Shown: positions 53,375-62,334, numbered from the stretch's first letter. The stretch is 64,000 nt of DNA from Planktothrix agardhii NIES-204 (GCA_003609755.1 AP017991.1:2869501-2933500); one strand, 5' to 3'. Translations and numbers: made by a program. Notes: a model not told the origin generated them from the sequence alone.

Positions 53375-53476
53375 TCAGTAAACAGTAATCAGTAATCAGT
53401 TCATTGATCACTGATTATGGTTAACTGATCACAAATCAAATCTCACACTGATAACTGATGACTGATAACTGATGAC
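53375..53476. repeat. Short tandem repeats of (C)AGTAATC/TGATAACTGA
   Basis: AATCAGTAATCAGTTC and TGATAACTGATGACTGATA, then ACTGATGAC form direct and inverted heptamer-type arrays between the c-di-GMP gene and the end of folB. They can fold on either strand. Confidence 0.75.
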
Positions 53477-53827
53477 TTAACGGGTGATATCAATTTGGAT
53501 TTTTCCACTAAAATCGGGAATGGGGGGGGCGGGTTTGGTTAACTGTACCCGGACTTTTTCTACTAAGGGTTGTTGTAATAGGGTGTCGGCAATTTCCGTG
53601 GCTAATCGTTCCAAAAGGGCGAATTTGCTGGTTTTAATCACGTTCTCAACGGTTTTGATCGTCTGGCGATAGTCGAGGGTATCGGCGATCGCATCACTAC
53701 TACCCACGGGTCTGAGATCTAACCACAGGGTGATATCGGCTTCAAACCATTGTCCCAAAACCTGTTCTTCGGGTAAATATCCGGTATAACCGTAGCTGCG
53801 AATCCCTGAAATGTGGATTGAGTCCAT
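53477..53827 (-). CDS. folB: Dihydroneopterin aldolase
   Basis: Cleaves dihydroneopterin in folate synthesis. 116 residues, T-fold, which assembles into an octamer. MDSIHISGIRSYGYTGYLPE gives the conserved Tyr/Gly region and the catalytic Glu of LPEEQ; ALLERLATEIADTLL contains the conserved LxExLA helix; VRVQLTKPAPPIP supplies the catalytic Lys strand (V.KP.P..G). ATG 53827 is chosen over an earlier TTG because the family starts at this point. No folate gene is adjacent; tRNA-Arg lies 56 bp upstream in the divergent direction. Confidence 0.92.
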   Translation of the reverse strand: MDSIHISGIRSYGYTGYLPEEQVLGQWFEADITLWLDLRPVGSSDAIADTLDYRQTIKTVENVIKTSKFALLERLATEIADTLLQQPLVEKVRVQLTKPAPPIPDFSGKIQIDITR

Positions 53828-53857
53828 AATTCTAAAAATAAAATGATATTTTCTCAA

Positions 53858-53882
53858 GAATATGCTATATTAACAAAAGTTT
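53858..53882 (+). promoter_or_regulatory. Extended -10 promoter of tRNA-Arg
   Basis: ATATGCTATATTAAC provides TGCTATATT, an extended -10 element about 10-13 bp before the tRNA. A -35 box is weak (TTTTCT). It lies in the 55-bp gap divergent from folB. Confidence 0.5.
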
Positions 53883-53955
53883 GGGTATGTAGCTCAGTGG
53901 ATAGAGCATCAGGTTCCGGTCCTGAGGGTCGGGGGTTCGAGTCCCTCCATACTCG
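53883..53955 (+). tRNA. tRNA-Arg (CCG)
   Basis: A 73-nt cloverleaf. Acceptor GGGTATG/CATACTC (one G-U), D stem GCTC/GAGC, anticodon stem TCAGG/CCTGA with loop TTCCGGT giving anticodon CCG, T arm GGGGG TTCGAGT CCCTC, discriminator G; no encoded CCA. Confidence 0.94.
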
Positions 53956-54067
53956 TTAAGGTTAAAAGCTTACTGTTTAAAAGTTACAGGTCATCTTTTC
54001 CCTGTCGTTTTAGGAATTTTTCTATTGGGGTAATCCTAAAACTGCATTTCCAATATATTTCTAAAAT

Positions 54068-54427
54068 TTATTCTTTGAGATGACCATGTTCTCGTAATAG
54101 GGCTCGAGTTTCGGCTAACCAACCCGTTTCATTCGAGGCTGAAAAATCAGTATTTCCCGATGATAGATGGGTGGGATTGAGTTGTTGAATAGCCACTTGA
54201 TAGGCTTGTTTATAATGGGCGATCGCAGCTTCTAATTCATTTTGCTGTTGTAACCCCTGGGCTAACCGTTGATGGGCAATAACGTGCTGGGGATCACGAT
54301 CTAATACCCGCCGATAACAGATCATCGCCTGACTAATTTGTCCCCGTTTTCAAAGTGCATTTCCTAAACTAAAATAATCCTCTTTTAGAAAATCTTCCCA
54401 ATCTGAATAGATAATAGCAATTAAGTT
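54068..54427 (-). pseudogene. TPR-repeat gene with internal stop and no start
   Basis: Reverse-strand frame SDWEDFLKEDYFSLGNAL - stop - KRGQISQAMICYRRVLDRDP, then QHVIAHQRLAQGLQQQNELE continues one reading frame across a TGA at 54350-54352. The pattern is that of tetratricopeptide repeats (ALxxxGxxxxAxxxYxxxLxxxP). The stop replaces what in TPRs is usually W, Y or another codon (TGG or CAA). The frame also lacks an ATG before the stop at 54428. The intact tail of 85 residues could be translated from ATG 54325, but the gene is clearly a remnant. Confidence 0.7.
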
Positions 54428-54602
54428 TCAAAGACTTATGAACCGGATTGAAGATGAAAAAAAGATTAATTTTCTCTTAACTTAGCTGTAAAAATATTGA
54501 CACCATAAATCAACCTTAACCCAAATAATCCTCAGCACCAGACTGAATTAATCCCAATTAGTTCCCCAATCATCTTAACTTAATGTCTTAGTGCCTTTGT
54601 GG
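54428..54602. other. Spacer with dispersed word
   Basis: It contains TTAATGTCTTAGTGCCTTTG and TGGTTA, the reverse complement of the word found after mtnA at ~10541 (AACCACAAAGACACTAAG). No gene seen. Confidence 0.4.
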
Positions 54603-55367
54603 TTACTTTAATAAAGGATTTAACCAATACAAAATTTGTTTTTTCAGTTGGTTTAAATCTTGATAAACTGCTTGTTTAATCCATTGGCCAATAGCATCTA
54701 AAGGGGTAAAGGTTTCTCCCACTGACCAGTTGATATTTTGGCCCAGGGGAGTTTGATGATCGCCATTTAATTTTTGTAAAGTAGTTAACCCTGGGAACTT
54801 TTGATCTAAAATATGATGTAAATTAGAGGTTTGATCGAGGGTATCTTTAGAGAATTTAATTAAAAGGTTTCTTCTAATTTGATAGCGATCGCTAACTAAA
54901 AGGTTCGTTTCTTCGGGAGAAGGCGTAAACTCTACATCCATGAATTGTGAAATTTGTTCAACTAAAGGAATAGATTGACTGGCGGCATAATTATTAAAGG
55001 ACATTAAAATATTTCCTGAACGTTCGACAGGAAATAAAGAACCAATTAACAAATGAATTTTACACCCCATACTATGTCCTAATCCATAAATGGGTAAACC
55101 GCGCCGTTTTAAGAATTGCAAATCATATAAATCATATAATCCATCTTCAAATATCTCGAAAACTTCTTGAGCGATCGCTGTATGATCTAGGTTATTGATA
55201 AAAGGAGTGGCCACAATTGCATAACCTTGATGGGCGAGTTCTTCGAGTAAACAACGATAGGTTAAATGGGGTAAAGTTGCTACAAAAGCACCCCCCAAAA
55301 AATGCAGTATTGCTTGAGGGCGCGGGGGAATTAACACCCAATTTCCTGAAATAGAAAGCCAGTCCAT
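54603..55367 (-). CDS. DUF1350 alpha/beta hydrolase
   Basis: 254 residues. ILHFLGGAFVATLPHLTYRC is the first-strand oxyanion region, and YGLGHSMGCKIH holds the nucleophile elbow (Ser99). LNGDHQTPLG contributes the late His. This is the DUF1350 family, found mainly in cyanobacteria and plastids, of unknown substrate; probably a soluble esterase-like enzyme. The start MDWLSISGNWVLIPPRP is the standard N-terminus. It is 120 bp downstream of the rhomboid gene on the same strand. Confidence 0.88.
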   Translation of the reverse strand: MDWLSISGNWVLIPPRPQAILHFLGGAFVATLPHLTYRCLLEELAHQGYAIVATPFINNLDHTAIAQEVFEIFEDGLYDLYDLQFLKRRGLPIYGLGHSMGCKIHLLIGSLFPVERSGNILMSFNNYAASQSIPLVEQISQFMDVEFTPSPEETNLLVSDRYQIRRNLLIKFSKDTLDQTSNLHHILDQKFPGLTTLQKLNGDHQTPLGQNINWSVGETFTPLDAIGQWIKQAVYQDLNQLKKQILYWLNPLLK

Positions 55368-55487
55368 TAGATTTTTAGATTATTATTTTGATGTCACACT
55401 AACACCCTCTATAGTAAGAATTTTAACTCTATTATAGAGGGCTTTATATTTATTTTACCTTAATTTATGAATTTTTGGAAAATCCAA

Positions 55488-56078
55488 TTAGGCTTTAGTC
55501 CGATGGAATTTAGTCAGTATTTGTGCCGCGAAGACACCGCCGATAAATCCGAATAAATGTCCCTGCCAAGAAATCCCATATTGTGAGGGTAAAACCCCCC
55601 AAATTAAGCCCCCATAAAGCCAACCAACCACTAAGGATAAGGCAATAGAAACAAAACTGCGTTCAAAAAATCCTCTTAACAGTAGAAATCCTAAGTATCC
55701 AAAAATAACTCCACTCGCCCCAATATGAATTGTATTAGGTGAACCGAATAACCACACTCCCAAACCACTGATAATCATGGTTATGAATGTGACAACAAAA
55801 AAGTCTTTAACATCCCGCAGCATCACAAACCAACCCAGTATGATCAAGGGTAAGGTATTGGCGGCTAAATGGTTGAAATTTCCGTGTAAAAAAGGAGCAA
55901 AGAAAATACCTTGTAACCCTTGAATATGATGGGGACGAATTCCTAAACCATTTAACGAGTCTCTAAATACAAAAAAATCAATAATTTCAATTATCCACAG
56001 GAAGGCAACAATTCCCCCTAAAATTAGGATATGGCTTTTGAGTTCCTGAGTCAGTGATGTTTCAGTTCGGTTAGACAT
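55488..56078 (-). CDS. Rhomboid intramembrane serine protease
   Basis: 196 residues with six membrane helices. HGNFNHLAANTLPL is the helix-2 signature, GASGVIFGYLGFLLL carries the catalytic Ser122, and WQGHLFGFIGG the catalytic His174; together they form the Ser-His dyad that cuts substrates within the membrane. The N-terminal ~15 residues are polar. Substrate unknown. It precedes the DUF1350 gene on the same strand and is divergent from the M15-like gene. Confidence 0.93.
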   Translation of the reverse strand: MSNRTETSLTQELKSHILILGGIVAFLWIIEIIDFFVFRDSLNGLGIRPHHIQGLQGIFFAPFLHGNFNHLAANTLPLIILGWFVMLRDVKDFFVVTFITMIISGLGVWLFGSPNTIHIGASGVIFGYLGFLLLRGFFERSFVSIALSLVVGWLYGGLIWGVLPSQYGISWQGHLFGFIGGVFAAQILTKFHRTKA

Positions 56079-56192
56079 AATTGTTTAGGGTTGTAAAATA
56101 ACGGGATTTTAGTTAACTACAAAACTAGATCCCGTCGTTTCTGATTCGGCTAAGATTAATTATATGATAGTCAAAAATCTAGTCAATTGTCC

Positions 56193-56762
56193 ATGAAAAA
56201 TATTAAATTAGGAAAATACCTCAGCTTAAATGATTTTTGTACCTGTACAAATACTTATCAAAAATATTCAGATAAAATTAGTCCTTATCCTACTTCCGAA
56301 CAATCAATTCAGGCATTAAAAAACCTAAATTATTATATTGTTGATCCGGTTATTGATTATTTTGGTTTAGCTAAATTTAAACTAACCTATGGTTTTTGTT
56401 CCCATAAATTAAGAATTTATTTAGACAAAAAAGATCCGATTACCGGAATAAAAAATGGTCGCGTAGCTCCTAAATTGGATCAACATATTGGCCATGAAGT
56501 TAAAAAAAATGGAGAATATTACTGTAAAAGGTTAGGGGCGGCTTGTGATTTCCTAATTTTAGATTTAGATAGTGATCAATTAGTGGATTGGATTTTAAAA
56601 CAACAACTTCCTTTTGATTCTCTATATTTTTATGGCAAAAATCGACCGATTCATATCAGTTATGGCCCCCAACATAAACGAAGCATTTGGGCATTTACTC
56701 CCACGGGAAAACCCACTCAAAAAGGAATTGAACTTTGGATTAAATATAGCAATCCTAAATAG
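56193..56762 (+). CDS. M15-peptidase-like protein
   Basis: 189 residues from ATG 56193 (TTG two codons earlier). YLSLNDFCTCTN and KFKLTYGFCSHKLR resemble the first elements of M15A D,D-peptidases, and the metal-ligand order looks kept: His in LDQHIGHE, Asp in GAACDFLIL and His in RPIHISYG. M15 enzymes bind zinc and cut peptidoglycan cross-bridges, but no signal peptide is visible, so a cytoplasmic or phage-endolysin-like role is possible. The ligand assignment is by pattern only. The next gene downstream is a VMAP-type ATPase on the same strand, 190 bp away. Confidence 0.55.
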   Translation: MKNIKLGKYLSLNDFCTCTNTYQKYSDKISPYPTSEQSIQALKNLNYYIVDPVIDYFGLAKFKLTYGFCSHKLRIYLDKKDPITGIKNGRVAPKLDQHIGHEVKKNGEYYCKRLGAACDFLILDLDSDQLVDWILKQQLPFDSLYFYGKNRPIHISYGPQHKRSIWAFTPTGKPTQKGIELWIKYSNPK

Positions 56763-56766
56763 GTTT

Positions 56767-56798
56767 TGGTAGGGGCAATTCATTAATTTCCCCTACCA
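56767..56798. terminator. Hairpin after the M15-like gene
   Basis: TGGTAGGGG / CCCCTACCA, a perfect 9-bp stem with a 14-nt loop immediately after the stop, without a clear T tract. Confidence 0.5.
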
Positions 56799-56952
56799 CA
56801 AAGTTTAGTATTGTCCTAAGCTTAATGGGTAGCTCTATACAAAGATACAATTTTTGTATATAATATAAGAATATAAGTATATTAGTTAAAGCAGTCTTAA
56901 AATACTCAGATTGATTAGTCTAATTTATTGATATAAAAATATTGGGGTTAAC

Positions 56953-58296
56953 ATGGTCAAAAGTGTTGAGGAAATTTTAGAATTAATAGAAGCGTTAATT
57001 ATTGCTAAAGGGAAAAACTCTCTGAGTTATATCCAGAAAATTATTTTAAAAGAAGCCCTATTAGAAAATAAAAAAACCTATGATCAAATTGCTGAAGAAA
57101 ATGGCTATTCCCCCAATTACTTAAAAAATGGAGTTGCTCCGCACCTTTGGCAACTTTTATCGGATATAGTGGGGGAAAAAGTCGGTAAAACCAATTGTCG
57201 CTGTTTATTAGAAAGAGAATTAAGCGAGAAAAATAGCCATGAAATATTTCCAAAAATCAATTTTAACGAACATAATATTTTAGAATCCCCACAGGGTCAA
57301 GTTCCGCTTAATTCTATATTTTATATTGAGCGATCGCCCATTGAATCAACTTGTTATCAAGAGATTCAAAATCAAGGAGCATTACTGCGAATTAAAGCCC
57401 CTAGAAAGATGGGTAAAACCTCCTTAATGGCCCGAATTTTAGATTATGCTCAACAACAAGGTTATCATCCCGTTCGTTTAAGTCTCCATCTGGCTAGTGG
57501 TGTAGTCTTTACTTCAACGGAAAAATTCCTCCGTTGGCTGTGTGCAAATGTGACTCAACAGTTGAAATTAGAGTCTAAAATAGATGATTTTTGGGATGAA
57601 GATGTGGGAACATTAGTCAGTAGTTCCCTCTATTTTCAAGGATATTTATTAGAATTAATTCAAGAACCGATTATTTTAGCTATTGATGAAGTGAATCAAT
57701 TATTTGAGTATCCGTCCTTAGCTCGGGATGTCTTAGCTTTATTACGATCTTGGCATGAAGAAACTAGAGATATTAGTAATTGGAAAAAATTAAGGTTTGT
57801 AATTGTCTATTCAACGGATATTTATATTCCTTTAGATACGAATAAATCTCCGTTTAATGTAGGTTTAGGAATTGATTTGCTTCCGTTTAATATTAGTCAA
57901 ATTAAAACTTTAGCTCAACGATATGGATTAAACTTAACAGATCGGGAGTTAACACAATTCACTGAATTTATTGGAGGATTTCCTTATTTAGTTAGATTAG
58001 CCCTTGATCATAGTGTCCGCCATAATTTTTCCCTACAAGAGTTAATAGAAAAAGCTCCCAGTGATACAGGAATTTATGCCGATCATCTCCACGAACAGTT
58101 ATGGCTACTTCAACAAGATCCTGATTTAGTTACTGCTTATCAAGAAATTATTAGTACAAATCAACCTATCAAAATTGAACAAGTGAAAGCGTTTAAACTA
58201 AAAAGTATGGGACTGGTTTATATTGATGAAAATTTAGTTACTCCCAGTTGTGAGTTATATCGTCAATATTTTCAAGAATGTTTTAGGGAAGTTTGA
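56953..58296 (+). CDS. VMAP-HTH fused AAA-like (AAA_35-type) ATPase
   Basis: 447 residues. The N-terminal ~90 resemble the VMAP-type HTH seen in the gene at 10730 (ILLIQKIILKEALLENKKTY-like text; YLKNGVAPHLWQLLSDIVGE). The ATPase part has Walker A APRKMGKTSL (149-158), Walker B IILAIDEVNQLF (240-251) and an FEARLVRLALDH-like end (GGFPYLVRLALDH), the AAA-like family common in cyanobacteria beside effector modules. No WD40, TPR or catalytic effector is attached, so it is a compact switch protein. Upstream is 150 bp of AT-rich sequence. Confidence 0.78.
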   Translation: MVKSVEEILELIEALIIAKGKNSLSYIQKIILKEALLENKKTYDQIAEENGYSPNYLKNGVAPHLWQLLSDIVGEKVGKTNCRCLLERELSEKNSHEIFPKINFNEHNILESPQGQVPLNSIFYIERSPIESTCYQEIQNQGALLRIKAPRKMGKTSLMARILDYAQQQGYHPVRLSLHLASGVVFTSTEKFLRWLCANVTQQLKLESKIDDFWDEDVGTLVSSSLYFQGYLLELIQEPIILAIDEVNQLFEYPSLARDVLALLRSWHEETRDISNWKKLRFVIVYSTDIYIPLDTNKSPFNVGLGIDLLPFNISQIKTLAQRYGLNLTDRELTQFTEFIGGFPYLVRLALDHSVRHNFSLQELIEKAPSDTGIYADHLHEQLWLLQQDPDLVTAYQEIISTNQPIKIEQVKAFKLKSMGLVYIDENLVTPSCELYRQYFQECFREV

Positions 58297-58302
58297 TAAT
58301 AC

Positions 58303-58335
58303 AGAAACCGGGTTTCTCCTAGAAACCCGATTTCT
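58303..58335 (+). repeat. AGAAACCCGGTTTCT-type palindrome, terminator position
   Basis: AGAAACCGGGTTTCT CCT AGAAACCCGATTTCT: each arm is itself palindromic and the arms pair with one mismatch. It separates two convergent gene ends. The same word lies at ~32374. Confidence 0.75.
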
Positions 58336-58340
58336 ATGAA

Positions 58341-59516
58341 TTAATTCCTTAATTGTACAGGCATGACTAAATAAGTCATTTTAATCCCGCCTAACGGATT
58401 AACAATAACTGGAGTTGTGGCGGCATTCAATTGCAGGGAAACTTCTGAGGTATTAAATACTTTCAAACCCTCTAATAAGTATTTAACATTAAACGCTAAC
58501 TCCTTGGGTTCATCCCCAGAAATTTGAGCGGGCAGAGATTCCAAAGCATTTCCCACATCGGCGGCTTCTACGGATAAAGCAATGATTTGATTAACATGAT
58601 CAATACTGCATTTAACAATATCATTCTTTTGGGAAGCTAAAACCGCAATCCGTTCTAGGGCCCCGATAAATCCCCGCCGATCTAAATTAATTTGATTTAA
58701 AAATTGATGGGGAATTAACTGTTGATAAGCCGGATAAGCCCCTTCTAATTTACGGGTATTTAACCGTTGTTCCCCCAGTTCAAAAATCACTTGACTCTCA
58801 TCAAATCGCAAGGTAATCACCACGGGAGAATCATCTTTAGAGCCGCCGTGATTGTCAACAGTTCGCATCGCCACCATGCGTTCTACTTCCCTTAAAGCCC
58901 TAGCTGGAACTGTTACCTCAAATTCCTCTAATTCCTCATCGGGATCGGTTTCACTTAAATTTTCTGTTTGCACAACTGCTAATCTGTGACCATCCGTTGA
59001 TGCAAATTCAATCGTATTATTTTGAACTTTTAAATGTACTCCCGTTAACACCTGTTTAGTTTCATCGGAACTCGTAGCAAATAACGTACCCTTCAATCCC
59101 GAAATTAAAGATTCCGCCGCTAAATGAATAGAATCCCCCGTTTCAATAGAAGGTAATTCGGGATATTCTTCCGCCGCCATCCCTCGAACTTGATACTTTC
59201 CTGAACTGGAAGTTAAATTAACAATTGCTTCCCCAACTTCATCATCAATGGTAATTTCTCCCCCAGGTAAACGGGAGACAATATCATTAAATAATTTAGC
59301 CGGGACAGTTAAGGTTCCTCCCTCCGTGACCGTCGCCGACATACTCGCCCGAATCCCCAAACTTAAATCAAATGCGGTTAAATTTAACCGTTGATTTTCT
59401 GCATCAGCATCAATTAAAATATTCGATAAAATTGGATGATTCGGACGGGATGGAATTGCCCTCGATACCCAAGATAAATTAGAACTTAATTTGTCCTGCT
59501 CAACAATAAATTTCAT
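58341..59516 (-). CDS. dnaN: DNA polymerase III beta subunit (sliding clamp)
   Basis: 391 residues, three clamp domains of about 125 aa each. It starts MKFIVEQDKLSSNLSWVSRA as do cyanobacterial DnaN proteins; FASTDGHRLAVV and the C-terminal VNPLGGIKMTYLVMPVQL are the conserved peptide-binding and terminal elements (MPVQ/R-L). The homodimeric ring tethers the replicative polymerase to DNA. No oriC or dnaA is next to it in this window. The start has TTAACCTCC-side sequence on the plus strand, i.e. GGAGGTTA just upstream of ATG on the reverse strand, a strong ribosome binding site. Confidence 0.97.
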   Translation of the reverse strand: MKFIVEQDKLSSNLSWVSRAIPSRPNHPILSNILIDADAENQRLNLTAFDLSLGIRASMSATVTEGGTLTVPAKLFNDIVSRLPGGEITIDDEVGEAIVNLTSSSGKYQVRGMAAEEYPELPSIETGDSIHLAAESLISGLKGTLFATSSDETKQVLTGVHLKVQNNTIEFASTDGHRLAVVQTENLSETDPDEELEEFEVTVPARALREVERMVAMRTVDNHGGSKDDSPVVITLRFDESQVIFELGEQRLNTRKLEGAYPAYQQLIPHQFLNQINLDRRGFIGALERIAVLASQKNDIVKCSIDHVNQIIALSVEAADVGNALESLPAQISGDEPKELAFNVKYLLEGLKVFNTSEVSLQLNAATTPVIVNPLGGIKMTYLVMPVQLRN

Positions 59517-59712
59517 AGTTAACCTCCATTAGTATGTGTTAGCATAATAATAATGCCGACAATTTCTGACGTTCACGAGAGAACCAAACCCCTGATTATA
59601 ACCTAAAAACCTCTCGATATCTTTTTTGATTACAGTTAATACCGCAAACCGGGGGCTTGGAAAAACCCAGCAAGCCGAGGAAATACCTCAAAACTACTGA
59701 TGTTATCAATAC

Positions 59713-60993
59713 ATGAAAATTACATCTGACAAAGAAAATCGTAAAAGCCCTCTCTGGAGCCTGTTTCTGTTGATAATTGGAGGTGGGTTAGCCTTGATGG
59801 GCGATCGCTGGTTAGCCACCCGTACCGCTTCAACTGTTCCGCCCTCAATCGCTGAAACTCCTGTCGAAACTGCCCCCGCCCCTGCTGCTAATTTCAACGG
59901 TCAGGCTAATTCTGCCTCCAGTCCGACTAGCTGGTTAGCTCAAAAAGTGGCTGCAAAGCCCGTAGATTCTAACTTTATTGTCGATGCTGTTAACGAGATT
60001 GGGCCGGCTGTGGTTCGGATTAATGCCTCTCGTCAAGCCAAGCGCCGAGGATTGGAGCAGTTTGGAAATGGCTTTCCCGAAGAATTTTTTGGGGCGACTC
60101 CCCCCAAACGCCGCTCCGATGGCCCGATTGAACAGGGGACTGGTTCCGGGTTTATTCTCTCGGCCGATGGCGTGATTATGACTAACTCCCACGTTGTAGA
60201 GGGAACTGAGCGGGTGCAAGTGGTTTTAAAAGATGGTCGTCGCTTCGATGGCAAGGTATTAGGATCGGATGCGGTGACGGATGTGGCCGTAATCAAAATT
60301 GATGCTGATAATTTGCCTAGCGTAAAAATTGGCAATTCTGAGGCCCTATCCCCTGGGGAATGGGCGATCGCCATTGGCAACCCATTAGGATTAGATAATT
60401 CGGTGACGGTGGGAATTATTAGCGCCACCGGACGGTCAAGTAGTGATATTGGTGTTCCTGATAAACGGATTGGTTTTATTCAAACCGATGCCGCCATTAA
60501 CCCCGGAAATTCTGGGGGGCCACTATTAAATGCCAAGGGAGAAGTGATCGGAATGAATACCGCTATTATTAGTGGTGCTCAAGGTTTAGGCTTTGCCATT
60601 CCGATTAATAAAGCTCAACAAATTGCCCAACAATTAGCTACAACTGGACGGGCAGAACACGCCTATTTAGGTATTGAAATGGTCACACTCAGCCCGGAAT
60701 TATATCAAGAATTAAAAGAAATCCCCGATTTAGATTTCCCCATTACTCAAGATAATGGTGTGTTAATTATGAAGGTAATTTCAGGTTCCCCGGCGATGAA
60801 ATCTGGATTAAAACCAGGAGATATTATTGTAAAAATTGACGAAAAACCTATTACAAAATCCGATAATGTTCAGGAATTAGTTCAAAATAAAAATGTCGGA
60901 ATACCGATGAAAGTAGAGCTAAACCGTCAAGGAAATTCCCTAATCTTAGAAGTTAAAACTGGCAATATGCCGCAGGAGCAGGGGATTAACTAA
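59713..60993 (+). CDS. HtrA/Deg-family serine protease (HhoA-like)
   Basis: 426 residues. An N-terminal membrane helix (~13-30) anchors or exports the protein to the periplasm or lumen; a Pro/Ala-rich stretch follows. The trypsin-like domain has His160 (MTNSHVVEG), Asp190 (VTDVAVIKI) and Ser267 (NPGNSGGPLL). One PDZ domain (~305-410, with YLGIEM and SGLKPGDIIVKI) closes it, as in cyanobacterial HhoA, HhoB and HtrA. It degrades damaged proteins under heat or light stress. It lies 29 bp before the deformylase gene and is probably co-transcribed. Confidence 0.92.
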   Translation: MKITSDKENRKSPLWSLFLLIIGGGLALMGDRWLATRTASTVPPSIAETPVETAPAPAANFNGQANSASSPTSWLAQKVAAKPVDSNFIVDAVNEIGPAVVRINASRQAKRRGLEQFGNGFPEEFFGATPPKRRSDGPIEQGTGSGFILSADGVIMTNSHVVEGTERVQVVLKDGRRFDGKVLGSDAVTDVAVIKIDADNLPSVKIGNSEALSPGEWAIAIGNPLGLDNSVTVGIISATGRSSSDIGVPDKRIGFIQTDAAINPGNSGGPLLNAKGEVIGMNTAIISGAQGLGFAIPINKAQQIAQQLATTGRAEHAYLGIEMVTLSPELYQELKEIPDLDFPITQDNGVLIMKVISGSPAMKSGLKPGDIIVKIDEKPITKSDNVQELVQNKNVGIPMKVELNRQGNSLILEVKTGNMPQEQGIN

Positions 60994-61022
60994 GCTGTTT
61001 ATTGTTGAATGGAAAGAGATTT

Positions 61023-61565
61023 ATGAGTCAAATTTTAGGCATTTTTGAATTGGGCAACCAAGTTTTACGACATTATGCTGATCCGATTAATAATGTTAGG
61101 GAGGAGCGAATTCAAACCTTAATTGATAATTTAATTATCACCGCATCTCAAGCTAATGGAGTGGGGATTGCCGCGCCTCAAGTGGGAATTAGCAATCGCT
61201 TATTTATTATTTCCTCCCGTCCCACATTGCGCTATCCTAACGCACCCTTGATGGAACCCACAGCCATGATTAACCCTAAAATTCTTAACCATTCTCACGA
61301 AACAATTAAAGACTGGGAAGGCTGTTTAAGTGTCCCTGGAATTAGGGGATTAGTTCCTCGGTATCAGGCTATAGAAATTGAATATACCAACCGAGAAGGA
61401 GAATTATGCTATCAACAATTAACAGATTTTGTCGCTAGAATCTTTCAACATGAACTCGATCATTTGAACGGAATTGTATTTGTAGATCGGGTTGAAAGTA
61501 ACCAAGATTTAGTTACCGAAGCCGAATATCAAAAACAGATCGCTGATTTTCACGGATTTCGCTGA
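61023..61565 (+). CDS. def: Peptide deformylase
   Basis: Removes the formyl group from nascent proteins; 180 residues. Motif 1 NGVGIAAPQVGI, motif 2 EGCLSVPG with Cys101, and motif 3 FQHELDHLNG with His143, Glu144 and His147 give the metal site. ATG 61023 is chosen over an in-frame TTG/ATG at 61002 because of the conserved start. The last codons (QIADFHGFR) and the stop lie inside the first unit of a 74-bp tandem repeat, so the C-terminal end is shaped by that repeat. Confidence 0.95.
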   Translation: MSQILGIFELGNQVLRHYADPINNVREERIQTLIDNLIITASQANGVGIAAPQVGISNRLFIISSRPTLRYPNAPLMEPTAMINPKILNHSHETIKDWEGCLSVPGIRGLVPRYQAIEIEYTNREGELCYQQLTDFVARIFQHELDHLNGIVFVDRVESNQDLVTEAEYQKQIADFHGFR

Positions 61566-61698
61566 TTTCACAGATTAGATTTGTTTTAATCTGTGAAATT
61601 TATCAAAAACGGATCGCTGATTTTCACGGATTTCGCTGATTTCACAGATTAGATTTGTTTTAATCTGTGAAATTTATCAAAAACGGATCGCTGATTTT
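61527..61698 (+). repeat. 74-bp tandem repeat spanning the end of def
   Basis: TATCAAAAAC starts units at 61527, 61601 and 61675: two full 74-bp units and a 24-bp third. Unit 1 begins within the last 12 codons of def and includes its TGA. Each full unit also has CACAGATTA...TAATCTGTG, a hairpin that could act as terminator, so the array repeats the terminator as well. Confidence 0.92.
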
Positions 61699-61764
61699 GC
61701 GGAATGGTTCCATTGATTATTGTAGAATGTTTGTAAGTCAATTTTAAGGAAAATAATTAACGCC

Positions 61765-62334
61765 ATGACCATTAATTTAAGTAAAGGTGAACGAGTTAGT
61801 CTATCTAAAGAAGCACCCGGTCTCAAAAAAGCCGGAGTGGGATTAGGATGGGATACTAACGCTTCTGATACTGGGGCTGCTTTTGACTTAGATGTGTCGG
61901 TATTTATGATCGGGAGTAATGGTAAAATTCCCAACGAACAATATTTCGTATTTTATAATAACCTAAAATCTCCCGATGGTTCAGTAGAATCTTTAGGAGA
62001 CGATCGCACCGGAGAAGGAGGCGGAGATGATGAAACAGTTTTTGTTGAGTTAAATACTGTTGATCCTAATATTCAAGAAATTGTCTTTGTTGTCACTATT
62101 TACGAAGCCGAAAACAGAAGACAAAATTTTGGACAAGTTCGTAATTCCTATATCCGAATTTATAACAATGAAACCGACGTCGAGATCACTCGCTATGATT
62201 TAGAGGAGGACTTTTCCAGAGAAACCGCCATCGAAATCGGTCGCCTCTATCGCAAAGACGGTGAATGGAGATTTCAAGCCGTTGGACAAGGTTATAATTC
62301 AGGTTTAGAAACCTTTGTTAAACAGTATACCTAA
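61765..62334 (+). CDS. TerD family protein (paralogue 1)
   Basis: 189 residues of the TerD/CABP fold. GVGLGWDTN, FDLDVSVFMIG, DGSVESLGDDRTGEGGGDDE and IYEAENRRQNFGQVRNSYIR are the family signatures; the clustered Asp/Glu residues bind calcium. TerD proteins take part in tellurite or phage resistance and membrane-stress surveillance with TerB/TerC. First of three in-line terD-like genes, about 55 and 21 bp apart, thus one operon. It is preceded by TTTAAGGAAAA as ribosome binding site. Confidence 0.93.
   Translation: MTINLSKGERVSLSKEAPGLKKAGVGLGWDTNASDTGAAFDLDVSVFMIGSNGKIPNEQYFVFYNNLKSPDGSVESLGDDRTGEGGGDDETVFVELNTVDPNIQEIVFVVTIYEAENRRQNFGQVRNSYIRIYNNETDVEITRYDLEEDFSRETAIEIGRLYRKDGEWRFQAVGQGYNSGLETFVKQYT

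Noticed and set aside
58341-59516. Replication origin next to dnaN
   Set aside because: No DnaA-box cluster or dnaA gene seen around dnaN; in cyanobacteria dnaN is often away from oriC.
60033-60428. 131-codon frame antisense to the HtrA-family gene
   Set aside because: Shadow of the conserved protease domain.
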